From assembly GCF_017115085.1 (NCBI RefSeq), contig NZ_JABXKJ010000249.1:35375-99374 (forward strand): a stretch of DNA of 64,000 nt, given 5' to 3'. The notes beneath the pieces are model-generated. The model did not search any database. It saw only the letters and a list, made by a program, of their open reading frames with translations, and was not told where the DNA came from. Of this stretch, positions 44,332 to 53,736 are shown one piece after another (the first letter of the stretch is position 1; each line of letters begins with the position of its first letter). The position numbers and the translations under genes are program-made. Origin of the DNA: Nostoc sp. NMS7. GTDB taxonomy: Bacteria; Cyanobacteriota; Cyanobacteriia; Cyanobacteriales; Nostocaceae.

Positions 44332-44890
44332 TTACTTAATCAAGGTTAAATATGGTAGATTTCCCAAAAAGAACCTCCAACGGCACGGAAGCCCCTTGGC
44401 AACAGATGCGGTCGCCTTGAATATACTCATGCTGCGGTTCCTTAGCAACGTAGATTAAATAAAATGGAAACTTTATCCTGTCTCTCAATCCCTCTCCTTT
44501 ATCAGGAGAGGGATTGAGGGTGAGGTAAACCAGAGACCGGACACCCGACAAAATTTGCTATGTTATACCATTTCACACAAACCCTGATACATATAGATTT
44601 CTCGTAGGTGCACAGAAAAAGCTCATTGGTGTCAACTTAAGCGAAAAATCGCTTATTTGTTGGCTTCCATGCCCGCCTGGAACTAAAGTTCTTTGGCTTT
44701 TAGCTAAAGTCTACTCAAGTAGACTAAAGATTTTTCAGATTATTTAGTCATCTTGAGATGACTTTCGCTATTAGCAAGGAACTTCAGTTCCTTGTGGGAC
44801 ATGGCTTTTACGTTAAGTTGACAAGTATGAGCTTTTTCTGTGCCCCTACCAACGTATTTGTATGATTATTAAAGTGAAAAGGTATTACTC
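44332..44890. repeat. Spacer with hairpin and MITE family A copy
   Basis: A perfect hairpin (arms TCAATCCCTCTCC, 44485-44497, and GGAGAGGGATTGA, 44505-44517) is followed by the full MITE at 44607-44846. About 45 bp remain between the MITE and the next gene, so its promoter may lie inside or be carried by the element. No gene is called. Confidence 0.7.
44607..44846. mobile_element. MITE family A, full copy with ~33-bp terminal inverted repeats flanked by TA
   Basis: The left end is CACAGAAAAAGCTCATTGGT plus GTCAACTTA. The right end is TAAGTTGACA, AGTATGAGCTTTTTCTGTGC, then CCC, the inverted complement with a few mismatches. TA lies immediately outside both ends, the target duplication expected of IS630/Tc1-mariner-type transposition. 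The interior has stem-forming AGTCTACTCAAGTAGACT-like palindromes and no gene. A shorter copy lies at 5480-5663 and a right-end relic near 30151. Confidence 0.8.
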
Positions 44891-46633
44891 ATGCTCAGAC
44901 GCTTAAGTAGCCGTAAAATATCCTCAGTGGCTATGCTTGTGCTTGTTATATGCTTTACTCTGGTAAGTGTGCGTTCATTTGGGCAAACAATTATGACATC
45001 AGCACCCCAACTACTCACTGACCCATTTTTGCAACTGCCAACTGAAACCTCAGTACGAGTAGTTTGGTTTACTGAGTTTCTTGGTGTTAATCATACAGTA
45101 ACCTACGGGGAAAATCTCAAACAAACTGCTAAGGCAAATATTATCAAACTCAGTCGCACGCGTGAAGACCAACACTCAAGAGTTGCAAACCAAACCAAAG
45201 ACGGCCAAGTTTATCAAAAACCCGTCCAGCGTGATATTTGGCGACATGAAGCTGAGGTAACTGGGTTAACTCCTGGTTTGCGGGTAAACTATCGTGTTAC
45301 GAGTGTGCGAGAAGACGGCGAAAGTGTTAGCAGTGATGTTTTTAGCCTCGCAGCTACTCCAAAACCGGATACACCATTAAAAATTTTACTCACCTCTGAC
45401 CATCAATTAAAGCCGATGACATCTGCAAATCTGCAAAAGGTGGTAGAAACGGTTGGACGAGTCGATGGAGTGTGGTTTGCTGGTGATTTGGTCAATGTTA
45501 GCGATCGCGCCTCAGAATGGTTTGATGATCATAGTGGTGGTGCGTTGTTTCCCGGTTTACAAGGTCGTGCTAAATATGACATGACGCACGACGGTATTAA
45601 GACAACCTATACTGGTGGCCAAATAATTCAATATGCACCCATGTTTACTTCCATTGGCAATCATGAGGTGATGGGGCGCTTTGCCAGGACGGAAAGTTTA
45701 AATGGTGAATTTGATGATACAATTCCCCGTGTTGTTGCTCAAAAAATCTACTCGGACAAATCTTTAATAGATAATTCTTTTAATACTAATACCTACGAAG
45801 AGATTTTCTCTTTACCAAAAAGTAAAGATGGGGGAAAAAGGTATTATGCAGTTAGTTTTGGCGATGTGCGTTTGGTGGTACTGTACGCTACGAATACATG
45901 GCGCACTCCCAGCTTAGATCGAAAGCGTAAAGGTAGATATCAAGAAGCAGAAAAGGATTTAAATAATCCTGAATATTGGGGTTATGGACAGTTGATTTAT
46001 GAGCCAATTGCTAAAGGCAGCAAGCAGTATAATTGGTTAGAGGCAGAACTCAACAGCCCTGAGTTTAAACAAGCAAAATACAAAGTTGTAATGTTCCATC
46101 ATCCGCCCCATACTCTGGGTGATAATATAGTTCCGGCTTATACAGAACCAGTACAAATAATTGAACGAGATAACGATAATATCAAAGCAGTGCGTTACGA
46201 GTACCCCAAAGACGCAGATTATATTATCCGCGATGTTGTCCCTTTACTAGAAGCGGCTAATGTGCAATTGGTATTCTATGGACATTCCCATTTGTGGAAC
46301 CGCTTTATTAGTTCCAGTGGAATGCACTTTCTGGAAACATCTAATGTGGGCAATACTTACGGCGCGGCTTGGGGTGACAGAAAGCGAGAAGTGCCAATTG
46401 GATATCAAGAAAATTATGTTAAGCTTGGTGATCCCAATGGTTTAGAACCGATAGTACCAACAATTGCTCCCTTGCTGGGTGAAGATGGCAAGCCGATGCC
46501 TTATATTGCGAGTAATGATATTACGGTTTTCAGTATCTTTGATACGGGGACAGCTACAATAAGTAGTTATCGCTTTGATACCCGCAAGCCTGATTCGGAA
46601 GTATTGAAGTTTGATGAATTTAAGTTGAAATAG
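44891..46633 (+). CDS. Purple-acid-phosphatase-like metallophosphoesterase
   Basis: 580 residues. A signal peptide/anchor covers ~13-33 (SVAMLVLVICFTLVSVRSFG). A fibronectin-III-like N-terminal domain (VRVVWFTEF...HEAEVTGLTPGLRVNYRV, read in parts) precedes the two-metal phosphoesterase domain: LLTSDHQL, FAGDLVN, IGNHEVM, MFHHPP and YGHSHLWNR. Secreted acid phosphatases of this type release phosphate or hydrolyse phosphodiesters. It is the first gene after a MITE and stands alone. Confidence 0.87.
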   Translation: MLRRLSSRKISSVAMLVLVICFTLVSVRSFGQTIMTSAPQLLTDPFLQLPTETSVRVVWFTEFLGVNHTVTYGENLKQTAKANIIKLSRTREDQHSRVANQTKDGQVYQKPVQRDIWRHEAEVTGLTPGLRVNYRVTSVREDGESVSSDVFSLAATPKPDTPLKILLTSDHQLKPMTSANLQKVVETVGRVDGVWFAGDLVNVSDRASEWFDDHSGGALFPGLQGRAKYDMTHDGIKTTYTGGQIIQYAPMFTSIGNHEVMGRFARTESLNGEFDDTIPRVVAQKIYSDKSLIDNSFNTNTYEEIFSLPKSKDGGKRYYAVSFGDVRLVVLYATNTWRTPSLDRKRKGRYQEAEKDLNNPEYWGYGQLIYEPIAKGSKQYNWLEAELNSPEFKQAKYKVVMFHHPPHTLGDNIVPAYTEPVQIIERDNDNIKAVRYEYPKDADYIIRDVVPLLEAANVQLVFYGHSHLWNRFISSSGMHFLETSNVGNTYGAAWGDRKREVPIGYQENYVKLGDPNGLEPIVPTIAPLLGEDGKPMPYIASNDITVFSIFDTGTATISSYRFDTRKPDSEVLKFDEFKLK

Positions 46634-46693
46634 GGAATAAGTAGAACGGCGTTAATATTGAGTCAGAATGGAGTCAGAGACTCAATGAATGTA

Positions 46694-46714
46694 TTCCCAT
46701 ACTCTGTATGGGAA
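46694..46714. terminator. 9-bp stem hairpin after the metallophosphoesterase gene
   Basis: TTCCCATAC-TCT-GTATGGGAA followed by CGAGGAAAAAG. Part of the dispersed GGGAACGAGG hairpin family (compare 33308-33405). It may act as a terminator, but there is no long T-run. Confidence 0.5.
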
Positions 46715-46762
46715 CGAGGAAAAAGATTACTATACTGAAGAAAGACTTTATAAATCTTATTA

Positions 46763-47656
46763 ATGACTGTAACTAGACAAGAGCTTGCAACCCAAGATGC
46801 CTTTGAAAAATTCTTTTGGAATTGGCAGGGCTACAAAATTCAGTATACTGTCATGGGTACAGGACGCCCTCTGGTACTGGTTCACGGCTTTGGTGCTTCC
46901 ATTGGACACTGGCGCAAAAATATCCCAGTTTTAGCTAATGCTGGCTACCAAGTATTTGCCATAGACCTTTTAGGTTTTGGTGGTTCTGATAAAGCGCCGA
47001 TTGATTACACTGTGGAAGTTTGGGTGGAACTGCTGAAAGATTTCTGCACAGCACACATATACGAACCTGCTGTATTTATTGGCAACTCCATTGGCGCACT
47101 TTTGAGCTTGATAGTACTGGTAGAACATCCCGAAATTGCTGCTGGTGGTATTTTAATTAACTCTGCGGGTGGTTTGAGTCATCGTTCACACGAATTGAAC
47201 CCACCATTACGGATTGTGATGGCAGCTTTTAACAGGTTTGTGCGATCGCCAATTACAGGTAAATTTGTCTATAATCGCATCCGCCAAAAAGCCCAAATTC
47301 GCCGTACCCTCTATCAAGTTTACCGCGATCGGGAAGCCGTCACTGATGAATTAGTCGATTTACTTTATACTCCCTCTTGCGATCCAGGAGCGCAACAAGT
47401 TTTCGCCTCCATTCTCACAGCCCCTCCTGGCCCAAGTCCAGAGGAATTATTGCCCAAAGTAGAACGTCCTTTATTAGTGATTTGGGGTGCTGACGATCCC
47501 TGGACACCAATTACTGGGGCCAAAATTTACGAAGAGGCGCGTGAGAATGGCAAAGAAATCAAAATTGTTCCCATTCCTAATGCCGGTCATTGTCCCCACG
47601 ATGAAGTTCCAGATGTCGTTAATGCTCAGATTGTCGATTGGCTGGCGCAAAGGTGA
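46763..47656 (+). CDS. Alpha/beta hydrolase
   Basis: 297 residues. Alpha/beta-hydrolase core: oxyanion-hole motif VLVHGFGASIGHWRKN, nucleophile elbow GNSIGALLS (Ser), acid in WGADDPWTPI and catalytic His in NAGHCPHDEVP. The sequence resembles the plant and cyanobacterial pheophytinase/haloperoxidase-like group, but substrate assignment by eye is not reliable. It stands alone. Confidence 0.88.
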   Translation: MTVTRQELATQDAFEKFFWNWQGYKIQYTVMGTGRPLVLVHGFGASIGHWRKNIPVLANAGYQVFAIDLLGFGGSDKAPIDYTVEVWVELLKDFCTAHIYEPAVFIGNSIGALLSLIVLVEHPEIAAGGILINSAGGLSHRSHELNPPLRIVMAAFNRFVRSPITGKFVYNRIRQKAQIRRTLYQVYRDREAVTDELVDLLYTPSCDPGAQQVFASILTAPPGPSPEELLPKVERPLLVIWGADDPWTPITGAKIYEEARENGKEIKIVPIPNAGHCPHDEVPDVVNAQIVDWLAQR

Positions 47657-48315
47657 TAATTTCGTCCCTAAGCTCGACTTTATCCATTTTTTGGCAACGC
47701 TGAAGCTGACGCTGAAACCTTTGTAGGACGGTAGCTTTACTTTTTGGATTTAACCGTAAATCAGTTACATGGAAAAAGTTTTTGCCAAAAAGCTAGGGTT
47801 TTTGCTCTATAAACAGATGCAAGTCTTAATTTTGGATAAAGTCGATCGCCCCCCTTGTCCCAGAACTACCCCGCAAACATCGGAAGCGATCGCTTTCCCT
47901 GCGGGCGGGTACGCCATTGCACCCCCATCAAGCAAGTATCATAGCTAACCAAAGAAAATCAAGCGAGGAAAAATTGCCAAACAGCGTAGTTTACCGCCGT
48001 AGGTGTTACCCTGAGCTTGTCGAAGGGCTCAGGGTAACACCTGCGCCGTACCACTTCGTGGAAGCAAGCTACGCGGAGCGTCTCGTAGAGAAGGGCATCG
48101 CCTCAGCTTCTTTCATAACTGAAGGGGCTAGCAAAAACCGTAGGCATCGCTCCTACTAATGGCAAAATCAAATGCAATCGCCAAAGTAGCAATAGCAATC
48201 TAAGAGAATCTATCTGTGGATACTTTCATACATTTTTTCTGCCTTCAAGTATCGCTTTGCAGTCAAAATTGAAGTTAGTCAGTTGGAAGGAATCATTCAT
48301 AACGCTAGACTACCA
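47657..48315. repeat. Repeat-rich 660-bp spacer
   Basis: It contains a HIP1-rich stretch (47870-47905) and the palindrome with GTGTTACCCTGAGC arms at 48003-48040 (third copy, here outside a MITE). It also contains the CCACTTCGTGGAAGCAAGCT and GGAGCGTCTCGTAGAGAAGG repeats (48052-48095). Open frames here are repeat-derived. No gene is called. Confidence 0.65.
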
Positions 48316-49068
48316 ATGCAAACCAACAATCAACCAAATCCAAGTGATTCACCCTCCGGGTTCGGCAGTTCGGACTCGACGGGAGCCGCCTTTCCTTCCC
48401 TACGGGACGCTGCGCGAACGGAACGCTACGCGAACGCGGAGCGTCTCGCAGAGAAGACTCCGACTGCCTCACCGCAAGTATCGGGTCAAATACCTCATCA
48501 AAAGATTCTGCCCACTGCCCCATTACCAGAATCTATTAGTCAAAATATCGAGACTATCATCGCATTGCATAGACGTTCTGAAAAAAATGTCTCACAACAC
48601 CAGCGCTTTGTAGAAACGATAACCGTCTTTTTTGGTCGTCCTGTATTCTTGTATAGTATTCTGCTTGGGATTATTCTCTGGGTAACACCCAATTTCTTAC
48701 CACGACGTTTAGGCGTACCAAGATTTGATCCTTTTCCATTTCCTTGGTTACAATTTTCACTGACTGTGGGTTCATTATTGGTGACAGCAGGGGTGTTGAT
48801 TAAACAAGAGCGACAAGAAAAGTTAGCAGAACAACGGGCGCAGCTCAGTCTTCAACTCAACCTGCTCTCTGAGCAAAAAATAGCTAAACTCATCAGTTTG
48901 GTTGAGGAATTACGCCACGATATTCCTAATGTCAAAAATCGCTTTGATCCGGAGGCCGAAATAATGAAGTCCCCTACTGATGCACATGCAATTGTAGACT
49001 TATTGGAAGAAACCTTAGAATCGGAGTTAGCAAATTTATCGCAGCAAGAAATATCAACTCAGGAGTAA
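48316..49068 (+). CDS. DUF1003-family membrane protein with repeat-derived N-terminal insert
   Basis: About 250 residues from ATG 48316; a TTG at 48283 is in frame but has no better support. Residues ~24-48 (SLRDAARTERYANAERLAEK) are encoded by the dispersed repeat GCTACGCGAACGCGGAGCGT at 48400-48456. The DUF1003 core follows: FVETITVFFGRPVFLYSILL, then a second membrane segment (WLQFSLTVGSLLVTAGVLI), then a coiled cytosolic tail (KQERQEKLAEQRAQLSLQLN). Function unknown. Two transmembrane segments and a cytosolic coiled coil are predicted. Confidence 0.78.
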   Translation: MQTNNQPNPSDSPSGFGSSDSTGAAFPSLRDAARTERYANAERLAEKTPTASPQVSGQIPHQKILPTAPLPESISQNIETIIALHRRSEKNVSQHQRFVETITVFFGRPVFLYSILLGIILWVTPNFLPRRLGVPRFDPFPFPWLQFSLTVGSLLVTAGVLIKQERQEKLAEQRAQLSLQLNLLSEQKIAKLISLVEELRHDIPNVKNRFDPEAEIMKSPTDAHAIVDLLEETLESELANLSQQEISTQE

Positions 49069-49123
49069 CAAAATAAGCTTAGTATTACAACAAGTACTAA
49101 AATGAGCAACTTTTTGATTACAT

Positions 49124-49762
49124 CTATGTTCCCGGACGAGAGCGAATATGATCGGGTATATGATGGCGATCGCCTAATATTTCTAACAAGGGGCCATTAA
49201 CGTCAAATTTAACCATACTTACCGACGCGACCAAAATATTTACCCGATAGCGATAGCGTCCTAAATCAATCCCCAGTAAACTGCAAAGCATAATCCGAAT
49301 CGTGGCTTTATGAGAAACTACTAAAACATTACCTTGGGGATGTTTTTCTTGAATTTCAGCAATTACAGGCATAGAACGGTTAGCAATATCTACCGCAGTC
49401 TCTCCACCTAGTGGTGCATTCCAAGCGGGTTCTGTCAACCATTTTACATAATTTTCTGCGTAATTCTCTTGGACAAACGATTTACTCAAAGTTTCCCAAG
49501 AGCCATAACTACCTTCTTTAAGTCCGTCACGCAACTGCATATCCATACCGATAGCATCACAAAATGGCTTGGCAGTTGCAATTGTGCGCTTCATCGGGCT
49601 AACATAAACAGCCGACCACAACAACCTTTGATAAACATCGGCAAAACCGGATGCCATCTGCATCCCCTCTGTTGTCAACTGGGCATCAGTTTCACCGCAG
49701 AAATTACCACTTTGACTAAAAGTAGTTTCTCCATGTCGCAGTAAATATAAATTCAGTGTCAT
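49124..49762 (-). CDS. Histidine phosphatase family protein (phosphoglycerate-mutase-like)
   Basis: About 212 residues from ATG 49762 (MTLNLYLLRHGE); the longer frame to 49816 adds a hydrophobic leader I think is noncoding. Catalytic features: LRHGETTFSQSG (phospho-His), VSPMKRTIATA (Arg), LKEGSYGSWETL (acid) and VVSHKATIRIML (second His). The family includes phosphoglycerate mutases and diverse phosphatases such as CobC; the substrate is unknown. Confidence 0.87.
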   Translation of the reverse strand: MTLNLYLLRHGETTFSQSGNFCGETDAQLTTEGMQMASGFADVYQRLLWSAVYVSPMKRTIATAKPFCDAIGMDMQLRDGLKEGSYGSWETLSKSFVQENYAENYVKWLTEPAWNAPLGGETAVDIANRSMPVIAEIQEKHPQGNVLVVSHKATIRIMLCSLLGIDLGRYRYRVNILVASVSMVKFDVNGPLLEILGDRHHIPDHIRSRPGT

Positions 49763-49922
49763 AGTTAGTATCGCAATTGTGATCAAGGAGTTTGTGTAAA
49801 AATAAAATACCATCAATCTCGCAATCGAGTCTGTGACACCAGGACAAAGTAATCAACCAAAAAAGTCGATCAACCACAAACTTTTGATTTCGTTGACAAA
49901 AGTAGCGGTAAGAGCTAGTACT

Positions 49923-50121
49923 CTAGTTTGAGCTGGGATGCGGATACTGTTGGCGAATTCCCCAAACAGCTAAACTGAACTGATTGAGAACTTTCTGAGC
50001 AATTTTATACCCAGATGCAAGATTCTCCAACTTCAGTTCAAATGGTTCAGTATTTGATTGCAGACTCCCGCACAATAAACCTGTTAACAAGAATATTTTT
50101 GTGAAGATGAAGGATAGCGAT
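49923..50121 (-). pseudogene. Coding remnant, possibly a transposase C-terminus
   Basis: An open minus-strand stretch without start codon encodes about 65 residues ending GYKIAQKVLNQFSLAVWGIR, then QQYPHPSSN and a stop. The bias and composition look coding, and the C-terminal pattern resembles IS4-like transposases, but I cannot confirm the family. It has no intact 5' part. Confidence 0.35.
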
Positions 50122-50175
50122 CGCAGCTAGTTCTAGGGGAAAGTCAGTTAAGAGCGTAGTTTACCGCCGTAGGTC

Positions 50176-50463
50176 TTACCCTGAGCCTGTTTGGACGAAC
50201 ACATCAGGCGTGCGGTTGCCCGGGTTAGGGCTGGGAGCCAGACCAAGCTGATAGGCTAAAGCCCCAGAGTAAACTTCGACAATGCCAGGATTACAGGTAG
50301 GTGCTGAAGTCGTAGAGCCTGATGAAGTACCTGTACAGAGAGGGAGATTTTTCAAACCGCACAGATATAGAGTCACATCGCTAATCTTGCTTTGATCTTT
50401 GAGCCAAACCAGAGAGACATCCGCTTTTCCTCTGAGGCTGCGCCCTAAGCGAAGCTATGTCAC
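50176..50463 (-). pseudogene. C-terminal fragment of an unknown protein, cut near an IS end
   Basis: An open frame of about 95 residues with no proper start: KADVSLVWLKDQSKISDVTL, then CGLKNLPLCTGTSSGS, then LAYQLGLAPSPNPGNRTPDV and a stop. The upstream side is bounded by the repeat GCTTCGCTTAGGGCGCAGCC and, 10 bp further, the IS inverted repeat at 50473. It looks like the tail of a gene destroyed by insertions. Product not recognised. Confidence 0.4.
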
Positions 50464-50472
50464 AAGCTTTAC

Positions 50473-52193
50473 AACTGGAGTTTAGACTAAGCTATGCAAA
50501 ACGACCCAGCAGGGCTGAGTAATCAGAGACTTAGCAAAATTATGAATAATCTTTAGTATTAAACCGCAACTGATGGCTCTTTACGTGGTCTGGTTACGGT
50601 TTTTTTAACAATCGGACATCGGTTTTTACGGTGACGCTTTTTTCCTGCTTCCCAACCTGGGGACTTTCCGCGAGGTTTGGGTGGAAGGGCTGGAGTACCA
50701 ATGGCCGCGAAAACTCCACCCATAGCTTGAGCAACTCAACGAGCGGGTGAAATTACCCTGAGACTTCTGCCAAGGTAGAGGATAGGATTGTCAGTTACAA
50801 TATCACGGGCTAACCACAATTCCCAAGTCATCAGAGGCATGAGGTCACTCCATCTTTCACAATGCTATTGGAGTACTCAACTGTGGCACTGTCCAATGTA
50901 GACGAAGATTAAAAAGCGATACCAATGGTCAATGGTAAAGCGACGCAAGTAAAGACACCAAACTTCCTCTAGTGGTGGCATTTCTTCTCCTACCCAAGCT
51001 AACCACAGAGGTTTGGATACTCGTTCATTGCCTTGTGCGTCGAGACGTTCAACCCTGATGAGTAACATTGGACGTGTAGCAGCCTGACGGAAGTGTAAAT
51101 CTTTCCACAAGCTAACACGCACACGCCCTAATTTTGGGTCATTCATTTCCAACACAGATGTGGCTTCACTCCATGTCATTGGTTCATTGAGCTTAAATTT
51201 ATCACCATGCTTCTTGGGACGGCCAATCCCTGAATAAGCTCCTGGTTCACCCCATAAATACAGATTTGAGCGCAACCGAACGAGAATATCTGCGGGAATA
51301 CTGGCAGTTTTTAAGACGAAAGGGGCGCATCCATATTCACTATCCCAAACTGAAATCGGTCTACTAGGTAAATATTTACACACCTGTTTTAGTTGCCAAA
51401 TCGCTTTTGAGATGGGACTTTCCCCACTTGTGATCCGTTCATGTCTCAAAGGTAATGCCCAACTGCCTGATTTTTCAGGTAGCCAGGCAATTGTGCTTGC
51501 TATATCCTTGACCAATGGTAATCGGTTTATTTCCCGCTATAGATGTGCCACTATGCTCATAGGTTCGCTCTTGCAACGTTACTGCATCTGGGCGTGACCA
51601 GTTTGTATGATCTCCTGCTAACAACGGTCGTCCCTCTGCTGGCATCTGTTTGATGTATAACTGCATCAGTTTCCGTCGCTGTGGTCTGCTATCTTGTAAG
51701 GCTTCATAGATGCTTGGCAAAAGAGCGTCTAAATACTGGTGATAAGGATAAGTCTGCTAAGGAATAAACATTGCGAGTCAGTAATATGGCATCTGTTAAT
51801 TCAAAGGTCGCGTCTTTGGCTCTACCTAAATATTTGTAGGCTACTTGACGAAACTCTTCAAGTCTGGCATTTTTCATGTTGGTAGGTGAGTAATGGTAGT
51901 TCTTTTCTCACCTTCTACCTTCATGGGGACTGTATTCAATCAGACACCCCTTTTTTCTTGCTCATTATCTGATAATGATAATCGAATAACGGTGGGTGGT
52001 AGAGAAACGAGCGACGCTCGTTTCTCTACCACCATTTTCATGATTATCATTCTTGTAATATTTTCTCGACAAGTATACTACACAATAATTGTTCCAGGTC
52101 GCGGATGCTTTGAGGCTGACAAGATAATATTTTTAACCTCTAATTCCATTTGGTTTGCGTTCTCTCATATCGCTTTTAGTCTAAACTCCAGTT
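50473..52193 (-). mobile_element. Degenerate ~1.7-kb insertion sequence with 18-bp perfect terminal inverted repeats
   Basis: AACTGGAGTTTAGACTAA at 50473-50490 is matched by its exact reverse complement at 52176-52193. The similarity continues inward imperfectly (GCTATG against GCGATATG). The pair frames a decayed transposase gene. A third copy with one mismatch (TTAGTCTAAAGTCCAGT) sits at about 52267-52283, so the true right end may be there, or a second element is nested. No clear target duplication is seen. Confidence 0.7.
50559..51877 (-). pseudogene. Transposase pseudogene with multiple frameshifts
   Basis: The start is ATG at 51877 (MKNARLEEFRQVAYKYLGRA) and the stop is at 50559 (end KKTVTRPRKEPSVAV). 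In between, coding passes through different frames, with breaks near 51720, 51490, 50890 and 50868 and a TGA inside the C-terminal part (PAR*VAQAMGG). Recognisable pieces include LLAGDHTNWSRPDAVTLQER, PISVWDSEYGCAPFVLKTA and GRPKKHGDKF, of the DDE type common in Nostoc (similar to the NF041680-type putative transposases). It cannot make an active enzyme. Confidence 0.85.
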
Positions 52194-52337
52194 ACTGGGG
52201 TGCTTGTGATTACAGGCATCCCTTTATTTTTTGCCCACCCTCTCACTTACCGATCGCTCACCTTTAGTCTAAAGTCCAGTGAGATGGCGACTGCTATAAA
52301 AGAAGATTTTTTGTAGTGTCGTTCTAGAATAATTTTA
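51878..52337. repeat. Spacer with a large palindrome and IS right end
   Basis: A perfect palindrome has 19-bp arms at 51995-52013 and 52015-52033 (arm GGTGGTAGAGAAACGAGCG). It is extended outwards by imperfect arms containing GATAATGATAATC and its complement (to about 51970 and 52055). The whole looks like a foldback element. The IS ends at 52176-52193 and 52267-52283 lie to its right. No gene is seen. Confidence 0.65.
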
Positions 52338-53711
52338 TTATTGGTATTTTTTTATTCGCATTTTGGTTAAATGCTTAAATTCAAAAAATGTCAATATTAC
52401 TGCAATTAAAAGAACTACAATATTTGTTATCAAAATTCCCCAGTATATACCCGTAATACCTATTATTTGTGATAAAACTAGCACTATAGGAATGAATATA
52501 AATATACTATTTAAAAGAATTATAATTGTAACTATTTTACCTTTTCCTATGGATTGAAATAGGGTTGCTCCAAAAGCAGTAAGGGGTATGACTAGTATTA
52601 GTAAACTAAGAATACGAAAATTTAGGAAATCATTGTCATTAAAAGTAACGTCTGGCAACAGCCAAACTAGAAATGTTTTTGGGGATAATTGTAGAGGTAT
52701 CCAAAGTAATGTTAATAACGTAGTTCCACCAATAGCAAAAGTTAAATAAGCTTTTTTGAGTCGATCATAATTTTGAGATCCATAATTTATACCAATCACA
52801 GGTTGTAAGGCTTGCGTAAAACCATTTAAAGGAACGTGTGCCAATGAAGTTAATCTCAGTGTTGCTCCGTAAAAGGCTATATCATTATGTGTTCCGTAAT
52901 GAGAAATTGATTTCAAAACCACAAAACTATCAACTAAACCCATAACTTGAGTAAGTAGCGCTGGTATTCCCACTGATAAAATAGCAGGCAGTAAATCTAT
53001 TGCCAGAACAAACTTTTTGGGATCAACTGGGATAGAACTTTTACCAAAAAGAAAATAAGTTAAATTTATAATACTATAAATAACCATTGCAACAACACTA
53101 GCAAGGGCTAATCCCTGAATACCCCAGCGAAAGACACTGACAAATATGATATCTAGGGTAATATTAACGATCACAAAAATGCCTGAAAAGATGGTAGCTA
53201 GTCTGATTCTGCCTTCTGATTTGATAATCTGACTAGAAGCTACCGCTAGGATAAAAAATCCTGAACCAAGCATATAAGTCTTAAAATATTTTGACCCCGC
53301 AGAGGCAACTTCACCATTTCCTCCCATGAATCTAATGAATTCTTCACCAAATGTGTAGCTAATAGTTGTGACAAAAAAACAGATAATCACACTCATTACG
53401 ATTAAATTACCAAAGATTTTGGACTGGGTTTTGATATCTCCAGAACCAATAGCTCGGCTGAGAACAGAAGCAGAACCTACCCCAACTAATAAAGCAAATC
53501 CAATTAATATATTTGTGAGGGGTAATGCAAGCGAGATCCCGGCAACGGCAGTTTCACCAATAAATTGCCCTGCAAATAAAACATCGGTAAAAGTGTTCAA
53601 GCCTAGTAGTAGCATTCCGAAAATACCAGGAAATGATAACTTGAACATCAGTTTAATGAGATTGCCTTGGAGGATCTCATTTGTGAGTTGAGATTGTTTT
53701 TGTGCAGTCAT
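52338..53711 (-). CDS. MATE-family efflux transporter of the biosynthetic cluster
   Basis: About 457 residues from ATG 53711 (MTAQKQSQLTNEILQ); a TTG start at 53744 would overlap the upstream gene by 8 bp. Twelve transmembrane segments in two MatE repeats; motifs include MLLLGLNTFTDVLFAGQFIG, NILIGFALLVGVGSASVLSRAIGSGD and GFTQALQPVIGINYG (all split over helices). MATE proteins export drugs or metabolites by Na+/H+ antiport. As the last gene of the PKS-NRPS-P450 unit, it probably exports the product or provides self-resistance. Confidence 0.88.
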   Translation of the reverse strand: MTAQKQSQLTNEILQGNLIKLMFKLSFPGIFGMLLLGLNTFTDVLFAGQFIGETAVAGISLALPLTNILIGFALLVGVGSASVLSRAIGSGDIKTQSKIFGNLIVMSVIICFFVTTISYTFGEEFIRFMGGNGEVASAGSKYFKTYMLGSGFFILAVASSQIIKSEGRIRLATIFSGIFVIVNITLDIIFVSVFRWGIQGLALASVVAMVIYSIINLTYFLFGKSSIPVDPKKFVLAIDLLPAILSVGIPALLTQVMGLVDSFVVLKSISHYGTHNDIAFYGATLRLTSLAHVPLNGFTQALQPVIGINYGSQNYDRLKKAYLTFAIGGTTLLTLLWIPLQLSPKTFLVWLLPDVTFNDNDFLNFRILSLLILVIPLTAFGATLFQSIGKGKIVTIIILLNSIFIFIPIVLVLSQIIGITGIYWGILITNIVVLLIAVILTFFEFKHLTKMRIKKYQ

Positions 53712-53736
53712 TTTAAAGTTTTCAAATTGTTGCTGT

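Larger units (their letters stand above)
49817..50472. other. Decayed region with two coding remnants
   Basis: Two minus-strand remnants are listed separately (49923-50121 and 50176-50463). A HIP1 site lies near 50118, and a piece of the ACCCTGAGC repeat near 50180. The region directly adjoins the left end of the IS relic, so this looks like a hot spot where insertions have broken older genes. Confidence 0.55.

Noticed and set aside
47917..48159. 80-codon plus-strand frame
   Set aside because: Made of the GTGTTACCCTGAGC palindrome and CCACTTCGTGGAAGC repeats.
50877..51515. Intact 212-residue transposase gene
   Set aside because: Coding similarity continues upstream and downstream in other frames, so it is only a piece of a frameshifted gene.
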